Assembly: GCF_017833255.1 (NCBI RefSeq)
Contig: NZ_JAFIBU010000001.1
Span: forward strand, 1,612,001 to 1,676,000
DNA from: Paenibacillus sp. PvR098
GTDB taxonomy: Bacteria; Bacillota; Bacilli; Paenibacillales; NBRC-103111
Reading direction: 5' to 3'
Length of the DNA: 64,000 nucleotides
The stretch's first letter is position 1, and the number at the start of each line of letters is the position of its first letter. The notes below the pieces were generated by a model. It saw only the letters and a program-made list of their open reading frames with translations. It did not search any database and had not been told where the DNA came from. Positions 42,039 through 51,361 of the stretch are shown one piece after another. A program made the position numbers and the translations under genes.

Positions 42039-42608
42039 TTATTCGAATTGAATCTGTCCATTGGCTAAGGACGATATCTTCACTAAAGAGTCAACACGAA
42101 CGCCGGATTCGCGAATCGTCCGGCCCCCGGCTTGGAACGATTTTTCTACGGCGATGCCGAGCCCGAGCAGCGTAGCTCCAGAACGTCGGATAATGCGGAT
42201 AAGTCCTCTGGCTGCGTCACCGTTGGCAATAAAATCGTCTATGAGCACAACCCGGTCGTTTTCATTCAAAAATTCCTTGGATACCATGATATCTGTAACA
42301 AAGCCTTTTGTAAAAGACGGAACACGCTCACAGTACGTTTCTGTGTCGGTATTGAGTGTCTTCTTCCGCCGTGCGAATACAAGCGGCACATTCAGCTCCT
42401 GTGCGGCCGCGAAAGCAATCGGAATACCCGAAGACTCGATCGTAAGGATTTTGGTTACGCGTTCCTCGCGGTACAACCGAGCGAACTCTTGCCCCATCGC
42501 TGTCGTCAGCGCCGGATCGATTGCATGATTCATGATGGCGTCCAGTTTAATGATCTCATCAGATAAAACGACGCCAACTTCTCTTATTTTTTGTTTTAAT
42601 AATTCCAT
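42039..42608 (-). CDS. xpt: Xanthine phosphoribosyltransferase
   Basis: A 189-residue purine salvage enzyme making XMP from xanthine and PRPP. The N-terminus is MELLKQKIREVGVVLSDEII. The PRPP-binding motif is VVLIDDFIANGDAARG near residue 125, and KILTIESSGIPIAFAAAQEL is typical of Xpt. The start at 42608 is chosen for the GGAGGCG site. Unlike Bacillus subtilis xpt, no clear purine riboswitch precedes it, and no pbuX permease follows. The 309-bp gap 42609-42917 holds two divergent promoters and no gene. Confidence 0.93.
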   Translation of the reverse strand: MELLKQKIREVGVVLSDEIIKLDAIMNHAIDPALTTAMGQEFARLYREERVTKILTIESSGIPIAFAAAQELNVPLVFARRKKTLNTDTETYCERVPSFTKGFVTDIMVSKEFLNENDRVVLIDDFIANGDAARGLIRIIRRSGATLLGLGIAVEKSFQAGGRTIRESGVRVDSLVKISSLANGQIQFE

Positions 42609-42917
42609 CGCTCCACGCCTCCGTCTCAAAAACCTATATTAAGATAACTTATCATAACGGCAAAGTAGGTTTCAAGTACCATCTTTCGGTCATATCCATA
42701 TTTTTATGCAACTTTTTTGTTTAGTGCATCGTCTATAGTGTTATATAAGTAAGAAAGATCGTCTGCCGGAGTGAAAACGGAGCTTTGAAAATGATAACCT
42801 CTGTTTTTCATAATTTTTGACCGGATTTGGTGTTTTTTGATCTTTGTGAAGCGGACAGTGAAAGAGTATGATTAGTAAGGCTGAAATGAGAAATGTTACA
42901 CGGAAAGGAAGTTCGTG

Positions 42918-43637
42918 ATGAATAGAAAGCAAAGCTTCATCGGTTTCTTGTCCGTTATGATAGTGATAACGCTAATCGCTGCGGGATGCAAAAAGGATCA
43001 AGCTGGACCGAGCGACATCCCGCAAGAAACGACTCAGGAACCCGTCGTCTCCGTGACACCGGCACCAAGCGTTGACGAGGCCGAGCCTCCGCAGCTGCCT
43101 GTAACGGACCCTGCTGCGGTCGAAACGCCGATCTCGCCTCCCCCTTCCGACCCGAACGAGCAGGTTTCTCTCGCCAGCGCGGATAAAGGAACGAACGGCG
43201 AGGACCCGAAAACTGGGGCCAACAGCAAGCCTAAGATCAAAATCGAATCACCTTACACGGTTGCCAATCCGACGCTGCTCGGTTTCACGCTGAAAACCAG
43301 CGCCGAGGAAGTGATAAGCAAGATCGGCAAACCAAGGGAGCAGTTCGTCATGGATGATGATGCAGATCCGATCACCGTATACGACTATACCGATTTCCTG
43401 ATGGGGTTTAACAAAAATAACCAACTGCACTTTATCGATGTCAGAAGCGCAGATATCAATCCCGGGCTTGGCGGCCTTAAGCTGGGCGACCCCGTCGCTG
43501 ATGTATCCAAGGCGCTGGGCAAACCAGATGTAAACACCAACTTCGTGCTCACGTATAAAGCTACAGGTGCGATGCTTAAGCTGGACATCGATCCCAATAC
43601 GCAAACCGTCAATTCAATCAAATTATTTGCAGAATGA
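42918..43637 (+). CDS. Secreted lipoprotein, DUF4309-like
   Basis: A 239-residue lipoprotein with signal peptide and lipobox LIAAGC near residue 24. A Pro/Glu/Thr-rich linker occupies residues about 35-105. Then comes a domain with two related repeats (LLGFTLKTSAEEVISKIGKP and LGGLKLGDPVADVSKALGKP), as in DUF4309-type surface proteins. It is presumably anchored on the outer face of the membrane. AAAGGAAG precedes the ATG. A perfect terminator follows. Confidence 0.75.
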   Translation: MNRKQSFIGFLSVMIVITLIAAGCKKDQAGPSDIPQETTQEPVVSVTPAPSVDEAEPPQLPVTDPAAVETPISPPPSDPNEQVSLASADKGTNGEDPKTGANSKPKIKIESPYTVANPTLLGFTLKTSAEEVISKIGKPREQFVMDDDADPITVYDYTDFLMGFNKNNQLHFIDVRSADINPGLGGLKLGDPVADVSKALGKPDVNTNFVLTYKATGAMLKLDIDPNTQTVNSIKLFAE

Positions 43638-43639
43638 TA

Positions 43640-43680
43640 ATAACCCGCCCGGTCTGATGAAGTCCGGGCGGGTTATTTAT
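43640..43680 (+). terminator. Rho-independent terminator
   Basis: AACCCGCCCGG and CCGGGCGGGTT form a perfect 11-bp stem followed by ATTTAT. Confidence 0.8.
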
Positions 43681-43759
43681 GAGGCTTATCTGCGTGTCAT
43701 TTAAAGAGACCCAAGTTTTTTGAGAAGATGCCCCGGTCTCTGGTATGTATTCAACAAAC

Positions 43760-44374
43760 TTATTTTGAGCCGTACAGTCCCCGTTTCCGGTGCCACCAAT
43801 ACAAATAAGCCCCTACACAAGCGATGATGAGAATAATAGCCACCGGCATACCTATACGATGGTGCATTGCTTCCAAAATGGTTGGAGCGTTCCTACCGAT
43901 CACATGTCCCAGCGTCAAGAAGGAAGCAACCCATAACAATCCGCCGGTCCCTGCAAAAAGCAAATAACGCCAAATCCCCACATTGCTGACGCCTGCCCAA
44001 TAACAGGTAAAATGGCGCACCCCAGGAACATAATACCCGAAGGCAACGGCCCACATACCGTATTTTTTGAACCAGACCTCCGCCACATGCAGCCGTTCAG
44101 GTGTAAGCTTGACCCATTTTCCATATTTATAAAGGAAAGACTTTCCAACGGTCCTTCCAAGAATATAACTCACAATCATACCCGTCATCGCACCGCAGAA
44201 ACTAACCACAAGTGTAAGGCCAAACGTAAGCAGCGGTTCCTCGGCTGCAGTAAGCGAACCGACCGTTGTCATTAATATTTCATCAGGAATGGGAATACCA
44301 ACGATACCCAGTGCCAATAAGCCATACAGAGCAAAATAACCGTAGTGATCAATCAATTGTAAGAGATTCTCCAC
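43760..44374 (-). CDS. DedA family membrane protein
   Basis: A 204-residue protein with several membrane segments and the DedA/SNARE-associated signature: LGIVGIPIPDEILMTTVGSL near the start, FCGAMTGMIVSYILGRTVGK, and the arginine-containing YYVPGVRHFTCYWAGVSN. Members flip or scavenge lipids such as undecaprenyl phosphate or phosphatidylethanolamine. It is a single minus-strand gene. Substrate not predictable here. Confidence 0.88.
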   Translation of the reverse strand: MENLLQLIDHYGYFALYGLLALGIVGIPIPDEILMTTVGSLTAAEEPLLTFGLTLVVSFCGAMTGMIVSYILGRTVGKSFLYKYGKWVKLTPERLHVAEVWFKKYGMWAVAFGYYVPGVRHFTCYWAGVSNVGIWRYLLFAGTGGLLWVASFLTLGHVIGRNAPTILEAMHHRIGMPVAIILIIACVGAYLYWWHRKRGLYGSK

Positions 44375-44562
44375 CTTGACACGCTCCAGCGAAAAAAATG
44401 TCGAAACCTAAGCTATTCTATTTTATTGTATCAGATGGCAGGCATTTACCCAAGTAGAACATTCCTCAATCCCCCGCCAAGCTGCAATAAAAAGTCATGA
44501 GGCTTGACCCATTTTCATACGTTAGGTAGTAGCCAAGCCGTTCAGAGGGGGTTGCCGCACGA

Positions 44563-45609
44563 ATGAAAAAATGGGGAAGCATCCTGCAGGTCAGCTTTAC
44601 CTATGTAGGCACCGTCGTCGGCGCCGGATTTGCTACAGGGCAGGAAATATTGCAGTTTTTTACCCGTTACGGCTGGGTGGCGACGCTGACCATCGGCATC
44701 ACGAGCGTGCTTTTCGTATGGCTCGGGGTTAAGCTGATGCTGCTCGCAAACGCAATGGGTGCCAAATCGTATGAGGATCTGAACAAGCTTCTCTTCGGTG
44801 AGAGAATCGGCAGCTTGGTCAGTCTCTTTACCTTGGTTTCTTTATTCGGGGTATCCTCCGTGATGCTCGCCGGAGCCGGTTCGGTCTTTTCGGAGCATTT
44901 GAATTTTCCGTACCAAATGGGACTGATCTTTACGCTGGTGCTGTCCTATGTTTTCTTGATCAGGGGAATGAAAGGCATTATAGCCGTCAACTCCATCGTT
45001 GTACCGCTGATGGTCATTTTCAGCGGTATCATTGTCTGGAATGCTGTGAATGCACCCGGAGCCGCCAATTGGCTGCTGCTTGAATCCGGCTACTCAGCTC
45101 AGCGAACATGGTTCGCCCCATTTTTGTATGCGGCCTTTAATTTAACGATGGCCCAAGCCGTGTTGGTGCCTCTCGGCGCTCAAGTCAAAGACCGTTCCGT
45201 ACTGTTTTGGGGCGGCATATGGGGCGGCGTAAGCATCGGACTGATGCTGCTTGCCGGTCACATTGCCCTTTCTGCGAGAATGCCGGACATTATGAATTAC
45301 GATATTCCAATGGGTCAACTGATTCACGACCTCGGTTCGCTGCTGCCGCTCATGTTCGTGCTTGTCATCTACGGGGAAATCTTCACTACCTTTTTGGCCG
45401 ATGTTTACGGCCTGTCCCTTCAGATCGAACAGCGTACGCGTCTGAATTACAAGACGATTGTACCGATCATCCTGCTTCTCAGCTACGGAGTCAGTCAAAT
45501 CGGGTTTAAAACGCTCATCTCATCGTTATATCCTTTACTCGGCATGCTCAGCATGGCTTGGATGGTCATGATGATTTGGAGCAAGACCCCCCCGGTCCAT
45601 ACGAACTAA
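44563..45609 (+). CDS. ykvI: YkvI-like membrane transporter
   Basis: A 348-residue protein with about ten membrane segments. The N-terminal VGTVVGAGFATGQEILQFFT resembles the first helix of APC/BCCT-type sodium-coupled transporters and is characteristic of the YkvI family. Function and substrate are not known to me. GAGGGGG precedes the ATG. Its last 75 bp overlap the end of the convergent gene at 45535. Confidence 0.75.
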   Translation: MKKWGSILQVSFTYVGTVVGAGFATGQEILQFFTRYGWVATLTIGITSVLFVWLGVKLMLLANAMGAKSYEDLNKLLFGERIGSLVSLFTLVSLFGVSSVMLAGAGSVFSEHLNFPYQMGLIFTLVLSYVFLIRGMKGIIAVNSIVVPLMVIFSGIIVWNAVNAPGAANWLLLESGYSAQRTWFAPFLYAAFNLTMAQAVLVPLGAQVKDRSVLFWGGIWGGVSIGLMLLAGHIALSARMPDIMNYDIPMGQLIHDLGSLLPLMFVLVIYGEIFTTFLADVYGLSLQIEQRTRLNYKTIVPIILLLSYGVSQIGFKTLISSLYPLLGMLSMAWMVMMIWSKTPPVHTN

Positions 45610-45990
45610 CGATAAAGTCAGCGCCAACCGGACGATGAGCATCATCATCCCGGACAAGGTAAATACGAACCCGCACAGCAAATACGCGAAATGATAAGGC
45701 GGATATTGGTCCGCATCCCGCAGAACGGCGATCAAGTCCGTGAATAAAAATAAACTGCCGATGATAAACAAAGCAAACAGGGCATAATCAAAATAAGTCC
45801 ATTTCAACAAATGCGGGGCACTCTCGTAAAGCCAACCGGAAGGGTTCTCCGCAGGTTCGCTTTCATCTCCGTTGTTTCTTTGCCCCTTGCGGGCTTGCGC
45901 TCTAGTAAAGATCGACCAGGCCAGAAGCACGGCCGTACCGGTCACGGCAAGTCCTAGCGCGCCTCCGAGCAGGGCAAGCAGCGTCATCAT
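45535..45990 (-). CDS. Hypothetical membrane protein
   Basis: A 151-residue protein with three membrane segments (LLALLGGALGLAVTGTAVLL, FALFIIGSLFLFTDLIAVL and FAYLLCGFVFTLSGMMMLIV) and a His-rich tail (NHHDHPSHAEHAE). Tail to tail with ykvI, overlapping by 75 bp; the tail could therefore be an unimportant extension. Family not recognised. Confidence 0.6.
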   Translation of the reverse strand: MMTLLALLGGALGLAVTGTAVLLAWSIFTRAQARKGQRNNGDESEPAENPSGWLYESAPHLLKWTYFDYALFALFIIGSLFLFTDLIAVLRDADQYPPYHFAYLLCGFVFTLSGMMMLIVRLALTLSLVRMDRGGLAPNHHDHPSHAEHAE

Positions 45991-46024
45991 GGCAGCAGCA
46001 CCTCATCATGTAGGTTATCTCATT

Positions 46025-46318
46025 CTAAAAGGAATAGCGGCTAAGTTCATAGACCATCCATACAAAAACCACGAATATTACAGCAGGCAGAATCACGATT
46101 GACACCTTTAAAATGCCTCTGGGAGCTGGCGCTTCGCGCCAAAGCAGGCCCCATGTCCGGGTCGATGATTCCGGAAAAGAAAGCGGTCTCGCTTGGCCTG
46201 ATGGGGGAGCTGGAGCTTCGCCCTTTCTTGTGATGGTTTTGCGCTTCCAGCCTTCACGATAGGTGATCTCGCGAGCAGCACGCTGCTGGTTAGGTTGTTC
46301 AGGTTGTTCAGGATTCAT
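46025..46318 (-). CDS. Hypothetical membrane-anchored protein
   Basis: A 97-residue protein. The first 70 residues are polar and basic (YREGWKRKTITRKGEAPAPP), and one membrane segment lies near the C-terminus (ILKVSIVILPAVIFVVFVWM). It could be a tail-anchored protein. It is adjacent to the other membrane gene on the same strand. Family not recognised. Confidence 0.5.
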   Translation of the reverse strand: MNPEQPEQPNQQRAAREITYREGWKRKTITRKGEAPAPPSGQARPLSFPESSTRTWGLLWREAPAPRGILKVSIVILPAVIFVVFVWMVYELSRYSF

Positions 46319-46422
46319 GAACGAGTTCTCCCATCGTCTTCAGATAATCCTTGTACTACCCCTATAGTATTCGATATACTCAAAAAAAAGCAATGGTTTA
46401 AAGCCAATCAGGAGGTAGGTCA

Positions 46423-47184
46423 ATGCGTAAGGTTGCAGCCGTCACAGGAGGAGCGCAGGGAATCGGCAAGGCGGTCGCCCTTGAATTCGTCAAGGCGGGT
46501 TATGAGGTTTCCGTGGCGGATACGGATCAGGAAGCAGGGGCCGAGCTTGTCGGGGAAATTCGCGAGCTGGGCGGCAAAGCCATGTTCCTCCCCGTTAATG
46601 TGTCCAAGGAAGCGGACATCGAGCATTGGTTTAAGCTCATGCTGGAAGAGCTTGGCCGGGTCGATGTGCTTGTCAACAATGCCGGAATCGGTATCGGCGG
46701 GTCAATGCTGGATCTGCCGCTGGCATCATTCGATCAGGTAATCGGCGTCAATTTGCGCGGAGCGTTCTCATGCTCCCAGCACGCCGCTAGAGCTATGAAA
46801 CAGCAAGGTTCCGGCGTCATTCTTAATATGGCGTCCACTCGAGGGCTAATGTCGGAGGCTGATACAGAGAGCTACGCCGCCTCCAAAGGCGGATTGCTGG
46901 CACTTACCCATGCTATGGCCGTCAGCTTGGGACCCTACGGGATTCGCGTGAACGCCATCAGCCCCGGCTGGATCGAAATCGGCGATTGGCAGAAAGCATC
47001 GAAACGACGAACACCGGCTCATTCCGAGCGCGACCGGCTGCAGCATCCGGTAGGACGCGTAGGTACACCTGAAGATATCGCAGCGGCGTGCTTGTATTTA
47101 GCCGATAGCCGTGCCGGTTTTATTACCGGACAGAACCTTGTCATCGACGGAGGCATGACGGTCAAAATGATTTACGAAGAATAA
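46423..47184 (+). CDS. SDR-family oxidoreductase
   Basis: A 253-residue classical short-chain dehydrogenase. The NAD(P)-binding motif is TGGAQGIGKA (residues 8-17), Asp38 suggests NAD preference, NNAG is near 85, the catalytic Ser lies in NMASTRG and the Tyr-Lys pair in SYAASKGG. The substrate is not predictable. GGAGGT is 6 nt before the ATG. It is followed 37 bp later by an EamA transporter, and the two may be co-transcribed. Confidence 0.9.
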   Translation: MRKVAAVTGGAQGIGKAVALEFVKAGYEVSVADTDQEAGAELVGEIRELGGKAMFLPVNVSKEADIEHWFKLMLEELGRVDVLVNNAGIGIGGSMLDLPLASFDQVIGVNLRGAFSCSQHAARAMKQQGSGVILNMASTRGLMSEADTESYAASKGGLLALTHAMAVSLGPYGIRVNAISPGWIEIGDWQKASKRRTPAHSERDRLQHPVGRVGTPEDIAAACLYLADSRAGFITGQNLVIDGGMTVKMIYEE

Positions 47185-47221
47185 GCCAGCTGACTTAGCT
47201 GATAACGGGGAGATAAACATC

Positions 47222-48154
47222 ATGTGGTTTGTATTTGCAGCCGCCTCATCGCTCTGCTTCGGGCTGAGGGGCATTCTGTACCAATGGACGGCGCAGCGGC
47301 CGATCAATCGCGATCTGCTGCTGTTCGGCGTTTTCCTGTCGGGAGCGTTGATTGCGCTTTCCGCCAGCCTGATGACCGGGCAAGCTTGGACAAAGCCCGT
47401 ATGGATCGGAGTGCTGATGGGGTTATTTTCTTTTTTAGCCAATGGGGCCGTGTACAAAGGTTTCGCTGTTGGAAAAACATCGCTTGTGGCTATGTTTACG
47501 GGCCTTCCTCCCGTCGTAGTCGTACTGCTGGCTTACCTGCTATGGGGCGAAAAGCTGAACGGCTGGCAATCAATCTCCTTTCTGATCATTCTTGCCGGGA
47601 TCGTACTCATCCGTTATTCGAGCGATCTTTCGCTGAACAATCTGCAAGGGGCTCAATGGGGAGCTCTTGCCATGCTGTTCTTTGGCTTGAATGATCTCGC
47701 CGGCAAGCAATCGACCCTGCTTGATGCGGCCTCGCTGCCGACGCTGTCACTCATGTTCGCTACAGGGGCGAGTTTGTCCGGGATCATATGGCTTGTTCGC
47801 CTTAAGCGGAATGCCGACACAGCGCACCTGCGCGCTGCGCAGGAAACCGCCGCTTCCGCGGAGAAAGCTGTTGGCGCCGCTGCTGCCAGCAATACTGCAG
47901 CAGCCCAGTGGCCACCTGGCAAAACGCTGCTGTGGGGCCTGGTGGTCGGTATCACTAACGTTATCGGCATGACGCTCCTCATGCAGGCTTTCAAGCTCGG
48001 CGTGACAGGACTCGTCTCCGCCGTCGTTTCCATGAGTGTGGCCTTCGTCCTGCTGTATGCCCGTTTTGTGCTCAAAGAAAAATTCAGCCGCCTCGAAGCG
48101 GGCGGCTTGTTATGCGCATTCATCGGTATTATTCTTTTGAGGCTCTCCGCTTGA
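47222..48154 (+). CDS. EamA/DMT-family transporter
   Basis: A 310-residue protein with ten membrane helices in two EamA repeats (residues about 2-130 and 150-305; FLIILAGIVLIRYSS and LLCAFIGIILLRLS close the halves). An Ala-rich cytoplasmic linker of about 35 residues separates them (AAQETAASAEKAVGAAAASN). It probably exports a metabolite. GGGGAG precedes the ATG. It ends 34 bp before the convergent yhaN. Confidence 0.82.
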   Translation: MWFVFAAASSLCFGLRGILYQWTAQRPINRDLLLFGVFLSGALIALSASLMTGQAWTKPVWIGVLMGLFSFLANGAVYKGFAVGKTSLVAMFTGLPPVVVVLLAYLLWGEKLNGWQSISFLIILAGIVLIRYSSDLSLNNLQGAQWGALAMLFFGLNDLAGKQSTLLDAASLPTLSLMFATGASLSGIIWLVRLKRNADTAHLRAAQETAASAEKAVGAAAASNTAAAQWPPGKTLLWGLVVGITNVIGMTLLMQAFKLGVTGLVSAVVSMSVAFVLLYARFVLKEKFSRLEAGGLLCAFIGIILLRLSA

Positions 48155-48187
48155 TGCGCGAAGGCTGTAAACTCATCTGATGCACCG

Positions 48188-51100
48188 TTAGCGGGCCAGT
48201 TGAATGACGGAATCTGCAGGAAACCGGGATTCGTAAGCCTCCAACACATGCCTGTGGCAGGTAAAAAGCATAAGCTGGTGCCGCTGCGAAACGGACTGGA
48301 GCAGCTCAAGCCCATATCCGAGCCGTTCGTCGTCGAAGTTGACAAACAAGTCATCAATGACGAGCGGCAAACGGATACCCGCAGCGGCATATTCGTCTGC
48401 GAGCGCGAAGCGGATGCACAGGTACATTTGCTCTGCTGTTCCGCGGCTTAAATGAACCGTATCCAGCTGCTCTCCGTTTTCTTTCTCCGCCAGCACCCGC
48501 TGCTCGCCGAGGGGAGCAATCATCCGGACGTAGCGTCCGGCAGTTATCCGCTCAAAGTAAGCCGAAGCTCTCTGCATAACAGAGGGCTGTTTCTCGTGCT
48601 CATACATCTTCTTCGTCCTCACAAACAGCGAGCTGCACATCGCATGAACGGCCCAGCGTTTGATCAAGCGCTGCAGTTCGGCTCTGCGTTCTTCGACCGT
48701 CTGCAGCTTGTCCGCATGATCCCCGCCGGATATCAGCCGTTCGAGCTCGTAGCGGCGGCGGGTTTTCTCCTCGCGGGCATGCTCCAGCTGCCCGCGAACC
48801 GATTCGATATTCACCTGCAGGCCTATCAGATCTTCTTCCAAATCGGCGGCATGCCGCCGTTCCAATTCATTGTTCAGACGATCCAACTGCCCGTCGTCAA
48901 CGAGTGTTCGGACAGCAAGCTCCTCCTGCCTGAGCTCCGCAAGCAGCTCCAGCCGGCGCCGATACTCTACGTAACGCCGGCGCAGATCTTCTTCGCTCTC
49001 TGTACCCGTCGCCTCCAGGAGCTCCAGCCGACGTGCTTCGCATCTGTCCATCTGCTGCTGCAGGAGCACAGCCTGATGCTGCAGCTGCGCGAGCTGCCGG
49101 CGGCTTTGCTCCAGCTGCTGCAGCCGGGCCAGCTCCCGGTCGCGGGCGGTTTGCCACGCCCTCAGCGCCGGCCCTGGCTCGCGCCCGGCTGCTTCGCCGA
49201 GCAGCGCAGCCGTCTCCGCCGCGAAGCCCTCGGCCGAGCGCCGCAGCGCCTCGCACCGCGCGGCCTGCCGGTGCAGCCGCTGGAGCTGCTGCAGCGCCTG
49301 CTCGGCCAGCTGCAGCAGCTCCAGCGCCGCCTCGGGGCTTGCAGCCTCGGGCAGCGCGTGCGCCCGCAGCCAGGCGTGCCAGCGCTGACGCAGCGGCTCG
49401 CCCGCCCGGGCGTGACGCTCGCGCTGCGCGCGCAGCGCCTGCAGCCGCTCACCGGCGGCCACGCGTGCCGCCAGCTGCGCCTGCCGTGCGCGGAGCTGCT
49501 GCTCAAGGGCATCGAGCCAGGGCTCGATGCCCTCGGGCTGCTGCGGCAGCGCGGCAGGCGCCGGGTCGGCGGCGCTGCGCCAGTCCGCGGGCTCGAGGGC
49601 AGCGGCTGTCTCCGCGTCGGCTCCCGCAGCAGCGAGGCGGCGCAGGTGGCGCACCTCCGCTGCCAGCGCCGCCTCAAGCGCAGCAGCCTGTGCCGATGCA
49701 TCCGCCGCAGCGCCTCCAACGTAAGGCCGACGCTGCCTTGCCTCTCCCTTCGCAGTGGAACGGCGCGCGAGGGTCCATGCCACGCTTACGCCGAGCAGAA
49801 CAACCAAAGTAACTCCGGCTGCGATAAGTTCTTGTAGAATAGCTAAAGCCCCAGGTATCATCAGTGTCAGCGCGTACATCCCGTATAAAGGGGCTCCCGA
49901 AACACTTTTTCCATCAACACCAGAGTGATGAAACTGCTCCCAATCCCGCTCCCTCTGCTCGGCGTGACGGATTTCTCTCACCGCATCCTTCCAATCCGCC
50001 AGCAGGCGTCGAGCCGATTTGATTCGCTCCAATCCTTCACGGACGGCCTCTTTATCCGCAGTATGAAACGCTTCCTCTCCAGACAGCGGCCCATCCGAAT
50101 CCATCCGTTCCTGCCTTAAACGTTCCGCCTCCGCGTTGAGCAGCGATTCCTCCTGCCGCCAGGTGCGCCATTCCTCCCGGAAAGCAGATGCTTGCTCTCG
50201 CAGCATGACGGTCGAAGGAAGAGCGTCCACTTGTTCCTCCGTCCACTGCGGACCAATCCGCCGCAGCAGCCTCTCCAGCTCAAGGCCAAGCTGCTCCTCT
50301 TCCGCCTCAGCCTCTGCAAGCAGCCGCTTGGCCTCCTCATAGGCGGGCCTGCGCTCAAGCAGCTCCTCCAGCTGGGCCTGCCGATCCAGCACATCCTTCT
50401 CGCCCTCAGATGCGGACGCCGTCATAGCTTGCTGCTGTTCCGCCTGCGCCAGCTCCAAACGGTCTCGCTCCGAAATCAGCCTCTCCCGTTCGACCAAAAT
50501 AGCTTCGAGCCGACTTACGGCATCCTCCGGAAACTGTTCGAGCCCACCCGGGAGCACAACCAACTCCTGCTTGAGCTCCCGGCCGCGAACCCAATGCGGC
50601 CTTGCTCTAAGGCAGCTCTCCATCCAATCCGCCTGCTGGCCGAGCCCAACCAGCTGAGCTTCCAGCCGTTCCTGCTCGGCGGCAAGCTGCCCGGCTTCCG
50701 CCTCCAAAGCATTGTACCTCTCCGCCTGCGCCCGGCTTTCGGCAAGCTCCTTTTCCGCCGCGTCCAGTTCCTGCAGGGCACGATTCATGAGCGGAGTACG
50801 ACCGCGCGGACGGTACAGCTGCTCCAGCTCCTGAGCAAGCTTCTTCTCCGCTCCCCGTAGCTCCGAGCCGCTGGCGCCAAGAGCGGCGCTGTACAAAAAG
50901 CCGCTGACCTCGTCGCTTTGCAGTGTCCCCAGCTCCTGCAGTTCGCTTAAACCAAAAGCAAACAAGCTGCGAAACAGCTCCGGAGCAATCCCTCCAAGCA
51001 GCGACGACAGCTCCGCTTCTCCGCCTACGGTCCCGTCCGGGAACGTCACGCGGACACTGCCCGCTGCCGGCGTTCTTCCGCGCCCGCCAGGCGGGCTGTC

Positions 51101-51361
51101 CCAACGTTCCACGCGGATGCGTCGGTCCTGCACATCTCGGAGAACAATCGCGCCGCCTTGGCCTCCTCCCTGCCGCGGGGTATAGCGATCCGCCGCCGCT
51201 CCCCTTCCGCCGAAACCGAACAATACTGCACGGATGAAGTTCATCACTGTAGTTTTGCCCGCTTCATTGGGCCCATATAGTAAAGTTACGGGACCATCGA
51301 AGGATATGCTCAAGTCTCTGATCGTACCGAACGCTCCGATATCCAGCCGCTCGATTCTCAT
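48188..51361 (-). CDS. yhaN: YhaN-like AAA ATPase, SbcC/Rad50-related
   Basis: A 1057-residue SMC-like ATPase. The start at 51361 overlaps the yhaO stop (ATGA). The N-terminal lobe has Walker A YGPNEAGKTTV near residue 35 and the Q-loop region AELSSLLGGIAPELFRSLFA. About 800 residues of coiled coil rich in Glu, Gln, Leu and Ala follow, interrupted near residue 495 by two hydrophobic stretches (PLYGMYALTLMIPGALAIL, GVTLVVLLGVSVAWTLA). The C-terminal lobe carries the ABC signature (HLSRGTAEQMYLCIRFAL) and Walker B LVIDDLFVNFDDER. With YhaO it forms a DNA-end-processing complex. The middle is much more GC-rich than its surroundings. Confidence 0.88.
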   Translation of the reverse strand: MRIERLDIGAFGTIRDLSISFDGPVTLLYGPNEAGKTTVMNFIRAVLFGFGGRGAAADRYTPRQGGGQGGAIVLRDVQDRRIRVERWDSPPGGRGRTPAAGSVRVTFPDGTVGGEAELSSLLGGIAPELFRSLFAFGLSELQELGTLQSDEVSGFLYSAALGASGSELRGAEKKLAQELEQLYRPRGRTPLMNRALQELDAAEKELAESRAQAERYNALEAEAGQLAAEQERLEAQLVGLGQQADWMESCLRARPHWVRGRELKQELVVLPGGLEQFPEDAVSRLEAILVERERLISERDRLELAQAEQQQAMTASASEGEKDVLDRQAQLEELLERRPAYEEAKRLLAEAEAEEEQLGLELERLLRRIGPQWTEEQVDALPSTVMLREQASAFREEWRTWRQEESLLNAEAERLRQERMDSDGPLSGEEAFHTADKEAVREGLERIKSARRLLADWKDAVREIRHAEQRERDWEQFHHSGVDGKSVSGAPLYGMYALTLMIPGALAILQELIAAGVTLVVLLGVSVAWTLARRSTAKGEARQRRPYVGGAAADASAQAAALEAALAAEVRHLRRLAAAGADAETAAALEPADWRSAADPAPAALPQQPEGIEPWLDALEQQLRARQAQLAARVAAGERLQALRAQRERHARAGEPLRQRWHAWLRAHALPEAASPEAALELLQLAEQALQQLQRLHRQAARCEALRRSAEGFAAETAALLGEAAGREPGPALRAWQTARDRELARLQQLEQSRRQLAQLQHQAVLLQQQMDRCEARRLELLEATGTESEEDLRRRYVEYRRRLELLAELRQEELAVRTLVDDGQLDRLNNELERRHAADLEEDLIGLQVNIESVRGQLEHAREEKTRRRYELERLISGGDHADKLQTVEERRAELQRLIKRWAVHAMCSSLFVRTKKMYEHEKQPSVMQRASAYFERITAGRYVRMIAPLGEQRVLAEKENGEQLDTVHLSRGTAEQMYLCIRFALADEYAAAGIRLPLVIDDLFVNFDDERLGYGLELLQSVSQRHQLMLFTCHRHVLEAYESRFPADSVIQLAR

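Noticed and set aside
42609-42740. Purine riboswitch expected upstream of xpt
   Set aside because: A GGATATG string occurs, but the loop and pairing pattern of purine aptamers could not be fitted.
48452-49837. 461-codon plus-strand frame and several other long plus-strand frames opposite yhaN and yhaO
   Set aside because: They are antisense shadows of GC-rich coiled-coil coding sequence, with unnatural Leu/Arg/Gln/Ala composition and no ribosome sites. The minus-strand ATPase and nuclease motifs are unambiguous.
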